Below are positions 1-8,586 of a stretch of 64,000 bases of DNA, piece by piece. Origin of the DNA: Pseudomonadota bacterium. Lineage in GTDB: Bacteria; Pseudomonadota; Alphaproteobacteria; Sphingomonadales; Sphingomonadaceae. Every line of letters starts with the position of its first letter. The stretch's first letter is position 1. Location: NCBI GenBank assembly GCA_023458055.1, contig JAEXAW010000006.1, positions 124,001 to 188,000 of the forward strand, given 5' to 3'. The notes under the pieces were generated by a model. That model was not told the origin of the DNA. It searched no databases and worked only from the letters and a program-made list of their open reading frames with translations. The translations under genes were made by a program, and so were the position numbers.

Positions 1-167
1 TCAAGCGGCACATCGCGCACCGTATCGCGGACAAACCCCGCCAACATCAAGGCTTTGATACGTTCGCGCGAGAGATCGGAGATGGCGGCCGTCAACGCAC
101 GGTCCAGCCTCAGGCCAACCGCATCTTCGCCCAGTTCGACTGTCAGCTTGGTGTCCCCGGCTCCCAC
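1..167 (-). CDS. RluD-type 23S rRNA pseudouridine synthase, N-terminal fragment
   Basis: Only the first ~55 codons lie in the window; the gene continues beyond base 1. The translation shows an S4-type RNA-binding start with the pattern LRLDRAL followed by SRERIKALMLAG, typical of the RluC/RluD family that makes pseudouridines in 23S rRNA. The catalytic domain is outside the window. I chose the GTG at 167 because the family homology begins shortly after it; an in-frame ATG at 245 would add 26 residues that do not look like the family. Which family member it is cannot be decided from this fragment. It is divergent from chpT, with about 210 bases between them in which I see no gene. Confidence 0.68.
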   Translation of the reverse strand, partial: MGAGDTKLTVELGEDAVGLRLDRALTAAISDLSRERIKALMLAGFVRDTVRDVPL

Positions 168-380
168 GTTCGCCGATATGGGGATGAAGACGGTAAAATC
201 AAGACGAGCGGCGTGAAAGCACCGCGAAAACAAGCAGCGAACCATCCCCAACGCGTGTCGCGGGCGCTTCGGCGGCTTGGAACTGGCAATTAGGGCTGGA
301 TATATTGAAAGGGGATTGCCACTAGGCTTTTCCAAAACCGACCGCGGGCCGAACCCCCACGCAACGAAAGTATCCATTCC

Positions 381-1025
381 ATGTCGCTTGACCAGATTGA
401 TTTTGCCAGCCTCCTTAGTTCGCGCCTCTGCCATGATCTATTGAGTCCGGTTGGCGCGCTCAACAATGGCCTCGAATTGATGGCGGGTGAAACCGATCCG
501 GAAATGCGTCAGCGTTGCTTTGAACTGCTCGAACAAAGCGCCAGAATTTCGGCCAACAAGCTTAAATTTTTCCGCCTGGCGTTCGGGTCTGCCGGGGGCT
601 TTGGCGATCTGGTTCCGGCGGACGAGGTCAAGGCGGCGATTGAAGGGCTCCTCAACGATCGCACCACGCTGGGATGGATCGTCGGCGGCAATGCGCTCCC
701 CAAGCCGGCGGCCAAATGTCTCCTCAACCTTGCGCTGGTTGCTGCCGACGCGATGGTGCGCGGCGGACAGCTTGATATCGGCGCGGAGCAGCGCGGCAAC
801 GAGATGGAGATGGTCGTGCGGGCGACCGGAGACCGCATCACGCTCGACCCCGAAATCCGCCGCGCGCTGGAAGGTGGTATGGCAGAAGAAGAACTCTCCT
901 CGCGCACCGCTGCCGCCTGGATGACATCGCGCCTTTCCTCCGCCAATGGCGGCAAGCTGATGGTGCAGACCGACGAGGGACTATTGGCTCTGGGTGCCAT
1001 CATGCGGTTGGAGCAACAGGGCTAG
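381..1025 (+). CDS. chpT: ChpT-like histidine phosphotransferase
   Basis: 214 residues. The N-terminal helix has SSRLCHDLLSPVGAL with a phospho-accepting histidine candidate at H18, followed by a dimeric DHp-like helical pair (to ~75) and a degenerate ATPase-like C-terminal domain, the layout of the alphaproteobacterial HPTransfase family. In Caulobacter ChpT relays phosphate from the kinase CckA to CtrA and CpdR, controlling cell cycle and motility. It lies 79 bases upstream of cheA on the same strand, so co-expression with the chemotaxis genes is plausible. The start ATG has only a weak GAAAG ribosome site. Assignment rests on H-box context and length; a chemotaxis-dedicated phosphotransferase is the alternative. 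Confidence 0.82.
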   Translation: MSLDQIDFASLLSSRLCHDLLSPVGALNNGLELMAGETDPEMRQRCFELLEQSARISANKLKFFRLAFGSAGGFGDLVPADEVKAAIEGLLNDRTTLGWIVGGNALPKPAAKCLLNLALVAADAMVRGGQLDIGAEQRGNEMEMVVRATGDRITLDPEIRRALEGGMAEEELSSRTAAAWMTSRLSSANGGKLMVQTDEGLLALGAIMRLEQQG

Positions 1026-1104
1026 AAAAGCCTCTTGGGTAAACCCGATCTTAACCACTGAGCCCCATACCCGAGCATTATAGGATGCAACCGGGTGGGG
1101 CACG

Positions 1105-3480
1105 ATGGACGAGTTGTTGCAGGATTTCCTCGCGGAAACCGCAGAAATCATGGACGAAATTGGCGGAGAGATCATCGCCTGGGAGAATAATCCCGGTGAT
1201 CGCGAGCGACTCGATGCGATTTTCCGTTTTGTTCACACGGTCAAGGGAAGCAGCGGCTTTCTTGACCTGACCCGGATCGGTGCACTCGCCCATGCGGCAG
1301 AAGGCGCTTTGGGTGAGGTGCGCGACGGGACGCGCGATCCATCGCCCGCCCTGGTCAGCGCGGTTCTCGCTATCATCGACCGCATCACCGACCTTACCGG
1401 CGAAATCGGGCGCGAAGGTGTTGAGCCGCCGGGCAGCGATGAACAGCTGATCGCCAGCCTGGAAGAAGGGGCAACCGAGGCGGCTGAAAGCGAAGTTGAA
1501 GAATTTGTTGCCGCCGGGATCAACGCCGATGCTGCGGGCGTGTTGCGCTCGATCCGCGTGCCCTTGAGCTTGCTCGACAATATCATGAACGGCGTGTCGG
1601 ACATCGTGCTCGCCCGCAATGAAGTCGCACGCCAGTTCCGCGAAGCCGCAATTGGCGGCGAGGTGGTTTCCGCCTTTGAACGCCTTTCCGGCTCCATTGC
1701 CGATATGCGCAATGCGGTCAGCCAGATGCGGATGCAGCGGATCGAAAAGCTGTTTTCGGCGCTGCCGCGGACGGTACGTGACCTCTCCGCCAAGCTCGAC
1801 AAGCGTGTCGAACTGGTGATTGAAGGAAGCGAAGTCGAAATTGATCGCGAAATGATCGAGATGATCCGCGATCCGCTCACCCACATCGTCCGCAATGCCA
1901 TTGATCATGGCATCGAAACGACCGAAGGGCGCAAAAAAGCGGGCAAAAACCCGATCGGGCTGTTGAACGTGGCCGCGCGTCAGTCGGGCAACCAGATTGT
2001 GGTCGAAGTGTCGGATGACGGCGGAGGCGTTGCGCTGGACCGCTTGGTCGCCAAGGCGCTTGATGCCAAGCTGATCTCGCCCAATGATGCGCGTGGCCTC
2101 AGCGCGGCTGAAAAGCTTGAATTCCTCTTCGCTGCCGGCCTGTCGACGGCCAAGCAAGTGACCGATATTTCGGGCCGTGGCGTCGGCATGGATGTGGTGC
2201 GCGCCAATGTCGAACGGATCGGCGGCGTGGTCGAGGTCGAAAATCGCGAAGGCGAAGGCTTCACCGTCCGCCTGCGCGTGCCCATGACGCTGACCATCAT
2301 CTCCGGCCTCACGGTGCGCGCGGGCAACCAGCTGTTTGCCCTGCCGCGTTCGAACATCCTCGAAATTTTGATGCAAAATAGCGAAGCTGCGCGGATTGAT
2401 CGCACCGGGGGCGCCGAAATGGTGCTGGTGCGCGGGCAACGACTCGCACTCGTCTATCTCGACGATGTGCTGGGACTGGAACGCGGCGAGGAGGGCGACG
2501 ACCGCACCCTGGTGCTGGTGCGTCCGGCAAGCGGCAAGCCTTACGCGCTGTCGGTGCAGGAAGTGCATGACCAGGAAGAGTTGGTCATCCGCCCGGCGGC
2601 TCCGCAAATCATGGCGAGCGGGCTCTATGCAGGCACGACCTTGCCGGATAGCGGGCGACCGATGCTGTTGGTTGACCCGAGCGGGGTCGCGATCAAGGCA
2701 TCGGTGTTCGAAGATGCGCGCGGCAGCGAGGCCGAACTCAACCAGATCGAAGCGGACAATGATGATGACGGCGATGCAATTGATCGTCAGATGCTCTTGT
2801 TCCGCGAATATGACGGGCGCACCCGCGCTGTCCGCCTGTCGGTGATCGACCGGGTGGAGGACATGGATGCAAGCCAGCTCAACCTCAGCGCGGGGCAATG
2901 GCGCGTCACCATCGGCGATGAAATTATCCCGGTGTTTACGAGCGGCGTCCCCGCCGATCTCACGCGCCTTAAAATGCTGCGGATCACCGACGGCAGCACT
3001 GCGGTCGGCTATCCGATTGCCGAGGTGATCGACATCGTCGATACCCCGTTTGAAATTGCTCCGGCAAGCCATGACGGGCTTGCGTGCGGTGTTGCCCTGA
3101 TCAACGGTGAGCAGGTCGAAGTGATTGATCCGCATTGGGTTTTCTGTGAAGTTTCAAACCTTGCCATCAGTCAGCCGACGTCCAGGCCGGTCTGCCGTAT
3201 CGATCATGGCGATGATGATGAATGGGCCCGTCTGTTCCTGGCACCCATGGTCGAGGCAGCCGGCTATAAGGTGGTGCTGGGCGAAGCGCCGCAAGATGCC
3301 GCAGCGCCCTCCGTGGTTATCTGTTCGGCCCATGCCGAAACGGAAGTGCCGGTCGAAGCCGGGACGCCGGTCATCCGCCTGCGCGCCCAAACCGCGCGCC
3401 TGCGTAAAAATGATGATAGCATCTATCGTTATGATCGCCACGCGCTCGTTTCGGCGCTGAAAGCAAGGCAGCAAAACTGA
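1105..3480 (+). CDS. cheA: Chemotaxis histidine kinase CheA
   Basis: 791 residues. An HPt domain (1-~105) has the phosphorylation site FRFVHTVKGSSG, H44. There is no recognisable P2 CheY/CheB-docking domain; a dimerisation helix pair (~150-230) leads into the HATPase domain with N-box HIVRNAIDHGIE, G-box DDGGG and a second glycine box around DISGRGVGMDVV. A CheW-like domain follows (~400-535). The last ~230 residues hold a second, weak CheW-like domain and an end that resembles a degenerate receiver without the usual phosphorylation aspartate. CheA passes signals from chemoreceptor arrays to CheY and CheB. Its stop codon overlaps the first possible cheW start. Confidence 0.95.
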   Translation: MDELLQDFLAETAEIMDEIGGEIIAWENNPGDRERLDAIFRFVHTVKGSSGFLDLTRIGALAHAAEGALGEVRDGTRDPSPALVSAVLAIIDRITDLTGEIGREGVEPPGSDEQLIASLEEGATEAAESEVEEFVAAGINADAAGVLRSIRVPLSLLDNIMNGVSDIVLARNEVARQFREAAIGGEVVSAFERLSGSIADMRNAVSQMRMQRIEKLFSALPRTVRDLSAKLDKRVELVIEGSEVEIDREMIEMIRDPLTHIVRNAIDHGIETTEGRKKAGKNPIGLLNVAARQSGNQIVVEVSDDGGGVALDRLVAKALDAKLISPNDARGLSAAEKLEFLFAAGLSTAKQVTDISGRGVGMDVVRANVERIGGVVEVENREGEGFTVRLRVPMTLTIISGLTVRAGNQLFALPRSNILEILMQNSEAARIDRTGGAEMVLVRGQRLALVYLDDVLGLERGEEGDDRTLVLVRPASGKPYALSVQEVHDQEELVIRPAAPQIMASGLYAGTTLPDSGRPMLLVDPSGVAIKASVFEDARGSEAELNQIEADNDDDGDAIDRQMLLFREYDGRTRAVRLSVIDRVEDMDASQLNLSAGQWRVTIGDEIIPVFTSGVPADLTRLKMLRITDGSTAVGYPIAEVIDIVDTPFEIAPASHDGLACGVALINGEQVEVIDPHWVFCEVSNLAISQPTSRPVCRIDHGDDDEWARLFLAPMVEAAGYKVVLGEAPQDAAAPSVVICSAHAETEVPVEAGTPVIRLRAQTARLRKNDDSIYRYDRHALVSALKARQQN

Positions 3481-3491
3481 TGGGGGGCAGC

Positions 3492-3932
3492 ATGATCGAA
3501 AATCTCTATCTGGTGGCGACGGTTGGCGATGCGCGCATCGCGTTCCGCTCGGCGGAGGTCGAATCGGTGGTAGTCGTCCGCAATGTGACCCCGGTGCCTG
3601 CCGCGCCGCCGCATATTATTGGCCTGTTTGCCCTGCGTAGCCGCGTTATGACGCTGGTCGATGCGGGCATCGCGGTCGGCGAAAGCGGCAGCGGCTCGCC
3701 GGAAGGGCGTAAGACCGTGGTGACCGATTGCGGCGGCCATGCTTATGGTATCATCGTCGATCAGGTCGAAGATGTGGTATTTATCGAAGAGGATGAATTT
3801 CCGATCCGCGGCCAATTGTCGCCCGGATGGGAGAGGGTGGCCGAATCGATGATCGACCATGACGGTCACACGCTGCTCGTCGTCAGCGCCGAAGCGCTGG
3901 TTCAGGGGCAAGCGCGGCTGCGCGCCGCATAA
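3492..3932 (+). CDS. cheW: Chemotaxis coupling protein CheW
   Basis: 146 residues of a single CheW-like beta-barrel domain (YLVATVGDARIAFRSAEVESV, then HIIGLFALRSRVMTLVD and GIIVDQVEDVV). CheW links chemoreceptors to CheA. The ATG at 3492 is preferred because a run of six G at 3482-3487 gives a ribosome site; an in-frame ATG at 3480 overlaps the cheA stop but has no such site. The gene is part of the che operon. About 100 non-coding bases separate it from cheY. Confidence 0.93.
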   Translation: MIENLYLVATVGDARIAFRSAEVESVVVVRNVTPVPAAPPHIIGLFALRSRVMTLVDAGIAVGESGSGSPEGRKTVVTDCGGHAYGIIVDQVEDVVFIEEDEFPIRGQLSPGWERVAESMIDHDGHTLLVVSAEALVQGQARLRAA

Positions 3933-4033
3933 TGCGGTGAACGGAGCCGCCGCGTTAACCGGAACCTTACGCTTGGCGCGATAAGTTTAACTTCAAAGTC
4001 CGGGGGGCCGGGCGTGAACAACAGGAAAAACCG

Positions 4034-4402
4034 ATGAAAACATGTCTGGTCGTCGATGACAGCAAGGTCATCCGCAAGGTCGCCCGCCATATATTGGAAG
4101 GCATGAAGTTCAAGGTCGACGAGGCTTGCGACGGCCAGGAGGCGCTGGAATATTGTCAGGCGAGCCCGCCCGATGTCGTGCTGCTCGACTGGAATATGCC
4201 GCGCATGAGCGGGATGGAGTTTCTCGAAGCGCTGAACGGCTCGTCGGCCGTGACCGCTCGCCCCAAGATCGTGTTCTGCACCACCGAAAATGGCGTCGGC
4301 CATATCCGCGCGGCCATTGAAGCGGGCGCGGACGAATATGTGATGAAGCCGTTTGACCGCGAAACCCTCGAAGGAAAATTGCAGCTGGTGGGTCTCGCCT
4401 GA
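4034..4402 (+). CDS. cheY: Single-domain response regulator, CheY-like
   Basis: 122 residues, a stand-alone receiver domain with no output domain. The acidic pair D8/D9, phosphorylation site D52 (VVLLDWNMP), T83/T84 and conserved K105 (YVMKPF) are all present, so it should be phosphorylatable. Its place between cheW and cheB supports the CheY role, binding the flagellar switch after phosphorylation by CheA. Alphaproteobacteria often carry several CheY-like or DivK-like proteins and sequence alone does not separate these fully. An AGGAAAAA ribosome site precedes the start; the 101 bases upstream could hold an internal promoter. Confidence 0.9.
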   Translation: MKTCLVVDDSKVIRKVARHILEGMKFKVDEACDGQEALEYCQASPPDVVLLDWNMPRMSGMEFLEALNGSSAVTARPKIVFCTTENGVGHIRAAIEAGADEYVMKPFDRETLEGKLQLVGLA

Positions 4403-4417
4403 TCTTGGCCCCCGCTC

Positions 4418-5584
4418 ATGAAGCAGTCTTCATCCCCTCCCGTGATGGAGCCAACGTCCGGTAACAGCCGGACGACGGCCACGCCGTCCGCGCCGCGCTC
4501 GCGCCCGGATGAAGAGGGAAGCGGCGCGCATGCCCCTGTGCGCGTGATGCTGGTCGATGACAGCCTGGTGATCCGCAGCGTGCTTGAGCATATGATCGAG
4601 CGCTCGCCCGATTTCCAGATCGTTGCGTCGGTCGCCAATGCGCAGGAAGCGTTGGATTTCCTCGCGCGCGACCGGGTTGATGTCGTTGTCCTCGACATCG
4701 AGATGCCGATCATGAACGGCCTGGACGCGCTGCCTGACATTCTCGAACGGGGCAAGGATGCGCGCGTGCTGATCCTGTCATCCAATGCCGAAGAGGGCGG
4801 CCCGGCTGCGGTCGAGGCGCTGGCACTCGGTGCGTCCGACACGCTGGCGAAGCCGGGGCGGACGCGCTTTGGCGGCACCTTCAGCGAGATTTTCCACGAC
4901 CGGCTGCGGCGCTTGGGGCACAGTAAGCGCGCGACGCGTAAGGCGAGCGAATATGTGCGCGTTGCGGAAAAGCGGCATCGGGTTGAACCTGCCCCGCCTG
5001 CGTCAAGCACACTCCAATGTATTGCGGTCGGGGCATCGACCGGCGGCATCCCGTCCATGCAGGCATTTCTCGCCGGTCTCGCCAAGGAGGTCAGCGCGCC
5101 TATCCTCTTGACCCAGCATTTGCCGGACGCCTTCATTCCGTTTTTCGCGCGCCAATTGGGCGACATGACGACCCGCAAGGTACGCGTCGCCGAAGATGAT
5201 ATGCGGATCGAGGCGAACCATATTTATCTCGCGCCGGGGCAGGGGCATTTGTCGCTTTACCGCGACGAGCGCAATGACGTGCGCGTGCGCATCACGCATG
5301 GCCCGGTCGATTCGGGATGTGAGCCTTCGGTTGATCCGATGTTTTCGGCCGTTGCCAAAGTCTATGGCGAGCGCGCCTGCGCGATCCTGTTGAGCGGCAT
5401 GGGCCGCGATGGCCTCCACGGCGCGCGCGATCTTCACGGGGTTGGTGTCCCGATCCTCGCGCAAAATCCGGAAACCTGCGTGGTGTGGGGCATGCCCGGC
5501 GCGGTGGTACGCGATGGCATCGCCTCGGCCGTGCTCGCCCCCGACGCGATTGCCTCCTACCTCAATCGCTGGGGCAGTAAATGA
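4418..5584 (+). CDS. cheB: Chemotaxis protein-glutamate methylesterase CheB
   Basis: 388 residues: receiver domain (~41-165, D47/D48 and phospho-site D93) joined to a CheB methylesterase domain (~198-385) with the triad S207 (AVGASTGG), H234 (LTQHLPD) and D331 (GMGRDG). It removes methyl groups from chemoreceptor glutamates and resets adaptation. The first 40 residues are a serine, proline and threonine-rich extension before the receiver; a later start would remove it, so the N-terminus is uncertain. It begins 15 bases after cheY and its stop overlaps the cheR start in an ATGA arrangement. Confidence 0.94.
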   Translation: MKQSSSPPVMEPTSGNSRTTATPSAPRSRPDEEGSGAHAPVRVMLVDDSLVIRSVLEHMIERSPDFQIVASVANAQEALDFLARDRVDVVVLDIEMPIMNGLDALPDILERGKDARVLILSSNAEEGGPAAVEALALGASDTLAKPGRTRFGGTFSEIFHDRLRRLGHSKRATRKASEYVRVAEKRHRVEPAPPASSTLQCIAVGASTGGIPSMQAFLAGLAKEVSAPILLTQHLPDAFIPFFARQLGDMTTRKVRVAEDDMRIEANHIYLAPGQGHLSLYRDERNDVRVRITHGPVDSGCEPSVDPMFSAVAKVYGERACAILLSGMGRDGLHGARDLHGVGVPILAQNPETCVVWGMPGAVVRDGIASAVLAPDAIASYLNRWGSK

Positions 5585-6441
5585 TGATGGTCGACATCAG
5601 CAATGATCTGGCGCGTCACAAGATGGTTGAGCTGCTTGCCCGCCGCACCGGGCAGACATTGGCGGAAAACCGGCTGTGGCGCATCGACACCGCGTTGAAA
5701 CCCCTGCTGGTCAAATATAAGCTCAACTCGATCGCCGAATTGTCGGCGCTGATGGACAAGAGCATCGGCGACGCGCTCGAAAGCGAAATCACTGATGCCC
5801 TCCTCAACAATGAAAGCTTTTTCTTCCGCGATCATCTGTTGTTTACCTACCTCAACGCCACGCTGTTCGAGGAAATCCGCGCGGCGCGCGCAGCGAGCAA
5901 GACATTGTCGATCTGGCTCGCAGGTTGTTCCAACGGCCAAGAAGCCTATTCGGTTGCGATGATGATCGCCGAGGACAAAGCGCGCTGGGATGGCTGGACG
6001 GTGCGCATCATCGCGACCGACGTCAGCGAAGGCGCCATCGCGCGCGCCAAGAGAGGCGTTTACAGCCAGTTTGAAATCCAGCGCGGCTTGCCGGTGACCA
6101 AGATGGTGCGCTGGTTCGACCAGGAGGGCGAAAACTGGGTCGCGCGTGATGAGCTGCGCCAGATGATCGATTTCCGCCAACAGAATATGCTGTTGCACAC
6201 GCCGCTCGGCGGTCCGTTCGACATCATCTTCTGCCGAAATGTGCTGCTCTATTTCTCGCTGCCGATGCGCCGCGAAGTTTTTTCGCGCCTCAAAAAACAG
6301 ATCGCCCCGCACGGCTATCTGATGCTCGGCGCAGGCGAAACGGTGATCGGCCAGACCGAAGATTTTGAATCGAGCCGGGTGCATCGGGGCTTTTATTGTC
6401 CTTCACCCGAAGCGAACGCCCCTGCGCTCAAATTTGCGTGA
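5581..6441 (+). CDS. cheR: Chemotaxis protein methyltransferase CheR
   Basis: 286 residues with the helical CheR N-terminal domain (~10-75) and a SAM-binding Rossmann domain whose motif I is seen as LAGCSNGQEAYSVAM; FDIIFCRNVLLYF is the usual motif near the active site. It methylates chemoreceptor glutamates and opposes CheB. Translation is coupled to cheB by the ATGA overlap; several in-frame ATG codons (5581, 5584, 5587) follow each other and the exact start is open. It is the last gene of the che cluster; no chemoreceptor gene lies in the window. Confidence 0.95.
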   Translation: MMMVDISNDLARHKMVELLARRTGQTLAENRLWRIDTALKPLLVKYKLNSIAELSALMDKSIGDALESEITDALLNNESFFFRDHLLFTYLNATLFEEIRAARAASKTLSIWLAGCSNGQEAYSVAMMIAEDKARWDGWTVRIIATDVSEGAIARAKRGVYSQFEIQRGLPVTKMVRWFDQEGENWVARDELRQMIDFRQQNMLLHTPLGGPFDIIFCRNVLLYFSLPMRREVFSRLKKQIAPHGYLMLGAGETVIGQTEDFESSRVHRGFYCPSPEANAPALKFA

Positions 6442-6532
6442 GTTACCGGCACGCTTAAAATACCTTGCCAAAGCCAGGTCTTTTGCGGCACGACCTTAAG
6501 CGAACGCTTATCCGGAAAAACACAGCCCCAGT

Positions 6533-7222
6533 ATGACCGCTTTCATCGACCATCCTTCGCCCAATTTCGACGAACGGACGCTTCCGGTTTCGATGATCGT
6601 GCTCCATTATACCGGCATGCAGGATGGCCCGTCGGCCTTGCGTGCGCTGTCGATCCCCGAATCGGGTGTATCCTCGCACTATATGGTCGAGGAAGATGGC
6701 CGCATCTTTCACCTCGTTGATGAAGCAAAGCGCGCCTGGCATGCGGGCCGTTCGCACTGGCGCGGGGTTACCGACATAAACTCTGCGAGCGTCGGCATCG
6801 AGATCGTCAATCCCGGCCATGAATGGGGCTATCGCCCGTTCCCTCCAGCACAGGTCGAGGCGATCAAGAGCCTCGTTGGCGAAATCAAGGGCCGCTATAA
6901 TATCACGCGCGGCAATATTGTCGGCCACTCCGACATTGCGCCGACCCGCAAGCAGGATCCGGGCGAGTTATTCCCTTGGGGCGAGCTTGCCAAAAGCCGC
7001 CTTGCACTGCCGCGCCCGACCAAGAAATTGATGGATCCGCTCTGGTCCGATGCCGGGTTTCTGCTCGCGCTCGAACGCTTTGGCTATGATGTGACCGATG
7101 GCTTTGCCGCAACTGTTGCGTTCCAGCGGCGCTTCCGGCCCGAACTGATCGACGGCACGATTGATGGCGAATGCCGCGCGATCCTCCTCGCGCTCCTGCT
7201 GCCGCAACCCGAAGGCGATTGA
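6533..7222 (+). CDS. N-acetylmuramoyl-L-alanine amidase, AmpD/AmiD type
   Basis: 229 residues. The Amidase_2 domain (~15-145) shows zinc ligands H25 (IVLHYTG), H132 and D142 (GHSDIAPTRKQDPG) and the conserved SVGIEIVN strand. The C-terminal ~70 residues look like a peptidoglycan-binding domain. The enzyme cleaves the amide between muramic acid and the stem peptide. No signal peptide is visible, which favours cytoplasmic muropeptide recycling (AmpD role) over cell-wall turnover, although the extra C-terminal domain is more like AmiD. The AmgK-MurU genes at 55.9-57.7 kb are consistent with a recycling route. It lies 91 bases after cheR. Confidence 0.9.
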   Translation: MTAFIDHPSPNFDERTLPVSMIVLHYTGMQDGPSALRALSIPESGVSSHYMVEEDGRIFHLVDEAKRAWHAGRSHWRGVTDINSASVGIEIVNPGHEWGYRPFPPAQVEAIKSLVGEIKGRYNITRGNIVGHSDIAPTRKQDPGELFPWGELAKSRLALPRPTKKLMDPLWSDAGFLLALERFGYDVTDGFAATVAFQRRFRPELIDGTIDGECRAILLALLLPQPEGD

Positions 7223-7255
7223 AAAACCGCCTGTCTTCGCTTATCTCCCCATCTT

Positions 7256-7654
7256 GCCAGGAGGCTGGGCGGCCGCCGCTGTTTAGCGCAAGCGAGGCAG
7301 GGGAGGAAAGTCCGGGCTCCACAAAATGAAGGTGCCGGATAGCGTCCGGCGGGTGCGTTCTTCGGGACGCATTCAGGGAAAGTGCCACAGAAAGCAGGTC
7401 GCCTACGGCTTTGGCCCGGTGACAGTGAAAGGGTGCGGTAAGAGCGCACCGCGTAATGCTGGCAACAGCAACGGCAAGGCAAACCCCACTTGGAGCAAGA
7501 CCGAATAGGGATGGCGCGCGGTAAAGCCGCAGGGTGATTTTGGCCCAGCTATCCGGGTTGGTTGCTTGAGCCGTACCGCAAGGTCCGGCCTAGAGGAATG
7601 GTCGCCCAGTGCCCGTAACGGCATGGACAGAACCCGGCTTACAGGCCTCCTGGC
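7256..7654 (+). ncRNA. rnpB: RNase P RNA, bacterial type A
   Basis: The catalytic RNA that matures tRNA 5' ends. The 5' end at 7256-7265 pairs perfectly with 7645-7654 (GCCAGGAGGC with GCCTCCTGGC), forming P1. The conserved core GAGGAAAGTCCGGGCTCC is at 7303-7320, followed by ACAGAAAGCAG near 7388, GTAAGAGCGCACC (P11-P12 region) and, near the 3' end, the universal AGAGGAATGGTCGCC and GACAGAACCCGGCTTA. Length of about 399 is normal for type A. No protein gene overlaps it credibly. Confidence 0.97.
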
Positions 7655-7714
7655 ATAATTTTTACAAGTGGTGGTGGTGGTCATCATCACTCAGGCACGA
7701 TACAAAGCGGAGCG

Positions 7715-8275
7715 ATGGCCAAGGCGACACGATCCAATGACTGGGGCTTTCCCCGCTGGCGCGGCTATGGCAGCTCGCGCGAGGCGAAGCCTGTGCGCCT
7801 GTGCGACCGGCAAGGTTGCGAAGAACCCGGCGACCGGCCCGCACCCAAAGCGCCAAATAGCCCGGAACGCTGGTATTTCTGCGAAACCCATGCCGCCGAA
7901 TATAATCGCAACTGGGATTATTTTGCCGGACTCACCGCAGAGGAAGCCGCCGAGCGTGAACGCAATGAAAGGCGCGATAATAAGGGCTACAAAGAAGCGC
8001 AGCATTATGGCTGGGGCGGCCCCGGCGACGGGCGCTTCAGCCGCGATGAGCTCAATGCACTGAAGGCGCTTGAACTTGACGAAGAGGCGGATTTTGAGGC
8101 GGTCAAGGCGGCGTGGCGGCGGCTCGCCAAGGAACATCACCCCGATTTGAAGCCGGGTGACAGCGCCGCCTATGTCAAATTCCAGAGCATCCAGGCCGCA
8201 TTCGAGGTGATGAAACGCTGGGAAGAGCGCCGCCTCGCGATTGGCAAATCGGCCAAGACGAAACAGCGCGCCTGA
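7715..8275 (+). CDS. J-domain protein with a small N-terminal cysteine/histidine region
   Basis: 186 residues. The C-terminal ~65 residues form a J domain with an intact HPD motif (AKEHHPDLKPG), so it should stimulate a DnaK-type ATPase. It lacks the G/F linker, zinc finger and substrate domains of DnaJ. The N-terminal half has CDRQGCEEPG and YFCETHAAEYN, a possible small metal site. It is a common alphaproteobacterial J-domain family whose client is unknown. It starts 60 bases after rnpB and its stop overlaps the start of the next gene. Confidence 0.85.
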   Translation: MAKATRSNDWGFPRWRGYGSSREAKPVRLCDRQGCEEPGDRPAPKAPNSPERWYFCETHAAEYNRNWDYFAGLTAEEAAERERNERRDNKGYKEAQHYGWGGPGDGRFSRDELNALKALELDEEADFEAVKAAWRRLAKEHHPDLKPGDSAAYVKFQSIQAAFEVMKRWEERRLAIGKSAKTKQRA

Positions 8276-8586
8276 TGTCGGCAAAACCGATCAAAGCCGA
8301 CTGGTCGCACGCCATCCTGGTGTGCCGCAAATGCTCGAAACGGCAGAAAGGCGGCTTCGGCCCTGACGGGCGCACGCGGCTCGCCAAGCGGTTGCGCAAA
8401 TTGTTCAACGCCAAAAAGGGACGCAAATCGCCTGTCGGGGTGATCGAGGTCGGCTGCCTCGATATCTGCCCCAAACATGCGGTGGTGGTGATCGACAGCC
8501 GCCATCCGGACCAGTGGGCGTTGGTCAAACCGGGCATCGATGATGAAGCGTTGCGGCGCTTATTTGCGCGCGATCAGGCTGCGTAA
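8275..8586 (+). CDS. Thioredoxin-like [2Fe-2S] ferredoxin-domain protein
   Basis: 103 residues with four cysteines arranged as CRKC near the N-terminus and CLDIC followed by PKHAVVV, the pattern of thioredoxin-fold [2Fe-2S] ferredoxins. The region between is rich in lysine and arginine, which is unusual for an electron carrier and could mean contact with nucleic acid or an acidic partner. Its ATG overlaps the stop of the J-domain gene, and its 3' end overlaps by 13 bases the end of sufE on the other strand. Partner and pathway are unknown; a link to Fe-S assembly through neighbouring sufE is only a guess. Confidence 0.75.
   Translation: MSAKPIKADWSHAILVCRKCSKRQKGGFGPDGRTRLAKRLRKLFNAKKGRKSPVGVIEVGCLDICPKHAVVVIDSRHPDQWALVKPGIDDEALRRLFARDQAA

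Noticed and set aside
1078..3135. A 685-codon open frame on the minus strand across cheA
   Set aside because: It is the mirror of the real cheA reading frame in GC-rich DNA; the protein is histidine and arginine-rich without motifs, while the plus strand gives full CheA domains.
3933..4033. CtrA box (TTAA-N7-TTAA) before cheY, and a similar one before the amidase gene at about 6508
   Set aside because: Only the first half-site TTAA is exact; the second reads TTAC or TTAT at the wrong spacing. Not enough to call, although CtrA control would be biologically plausible.
7671..7692. GTGGTGGTGGTGGTCATCATCAC-like stretch after rnpB
   Set aside because: It resembles a His-tag coding run by chance; it is short, between genes and has no further sign of vector sequence.
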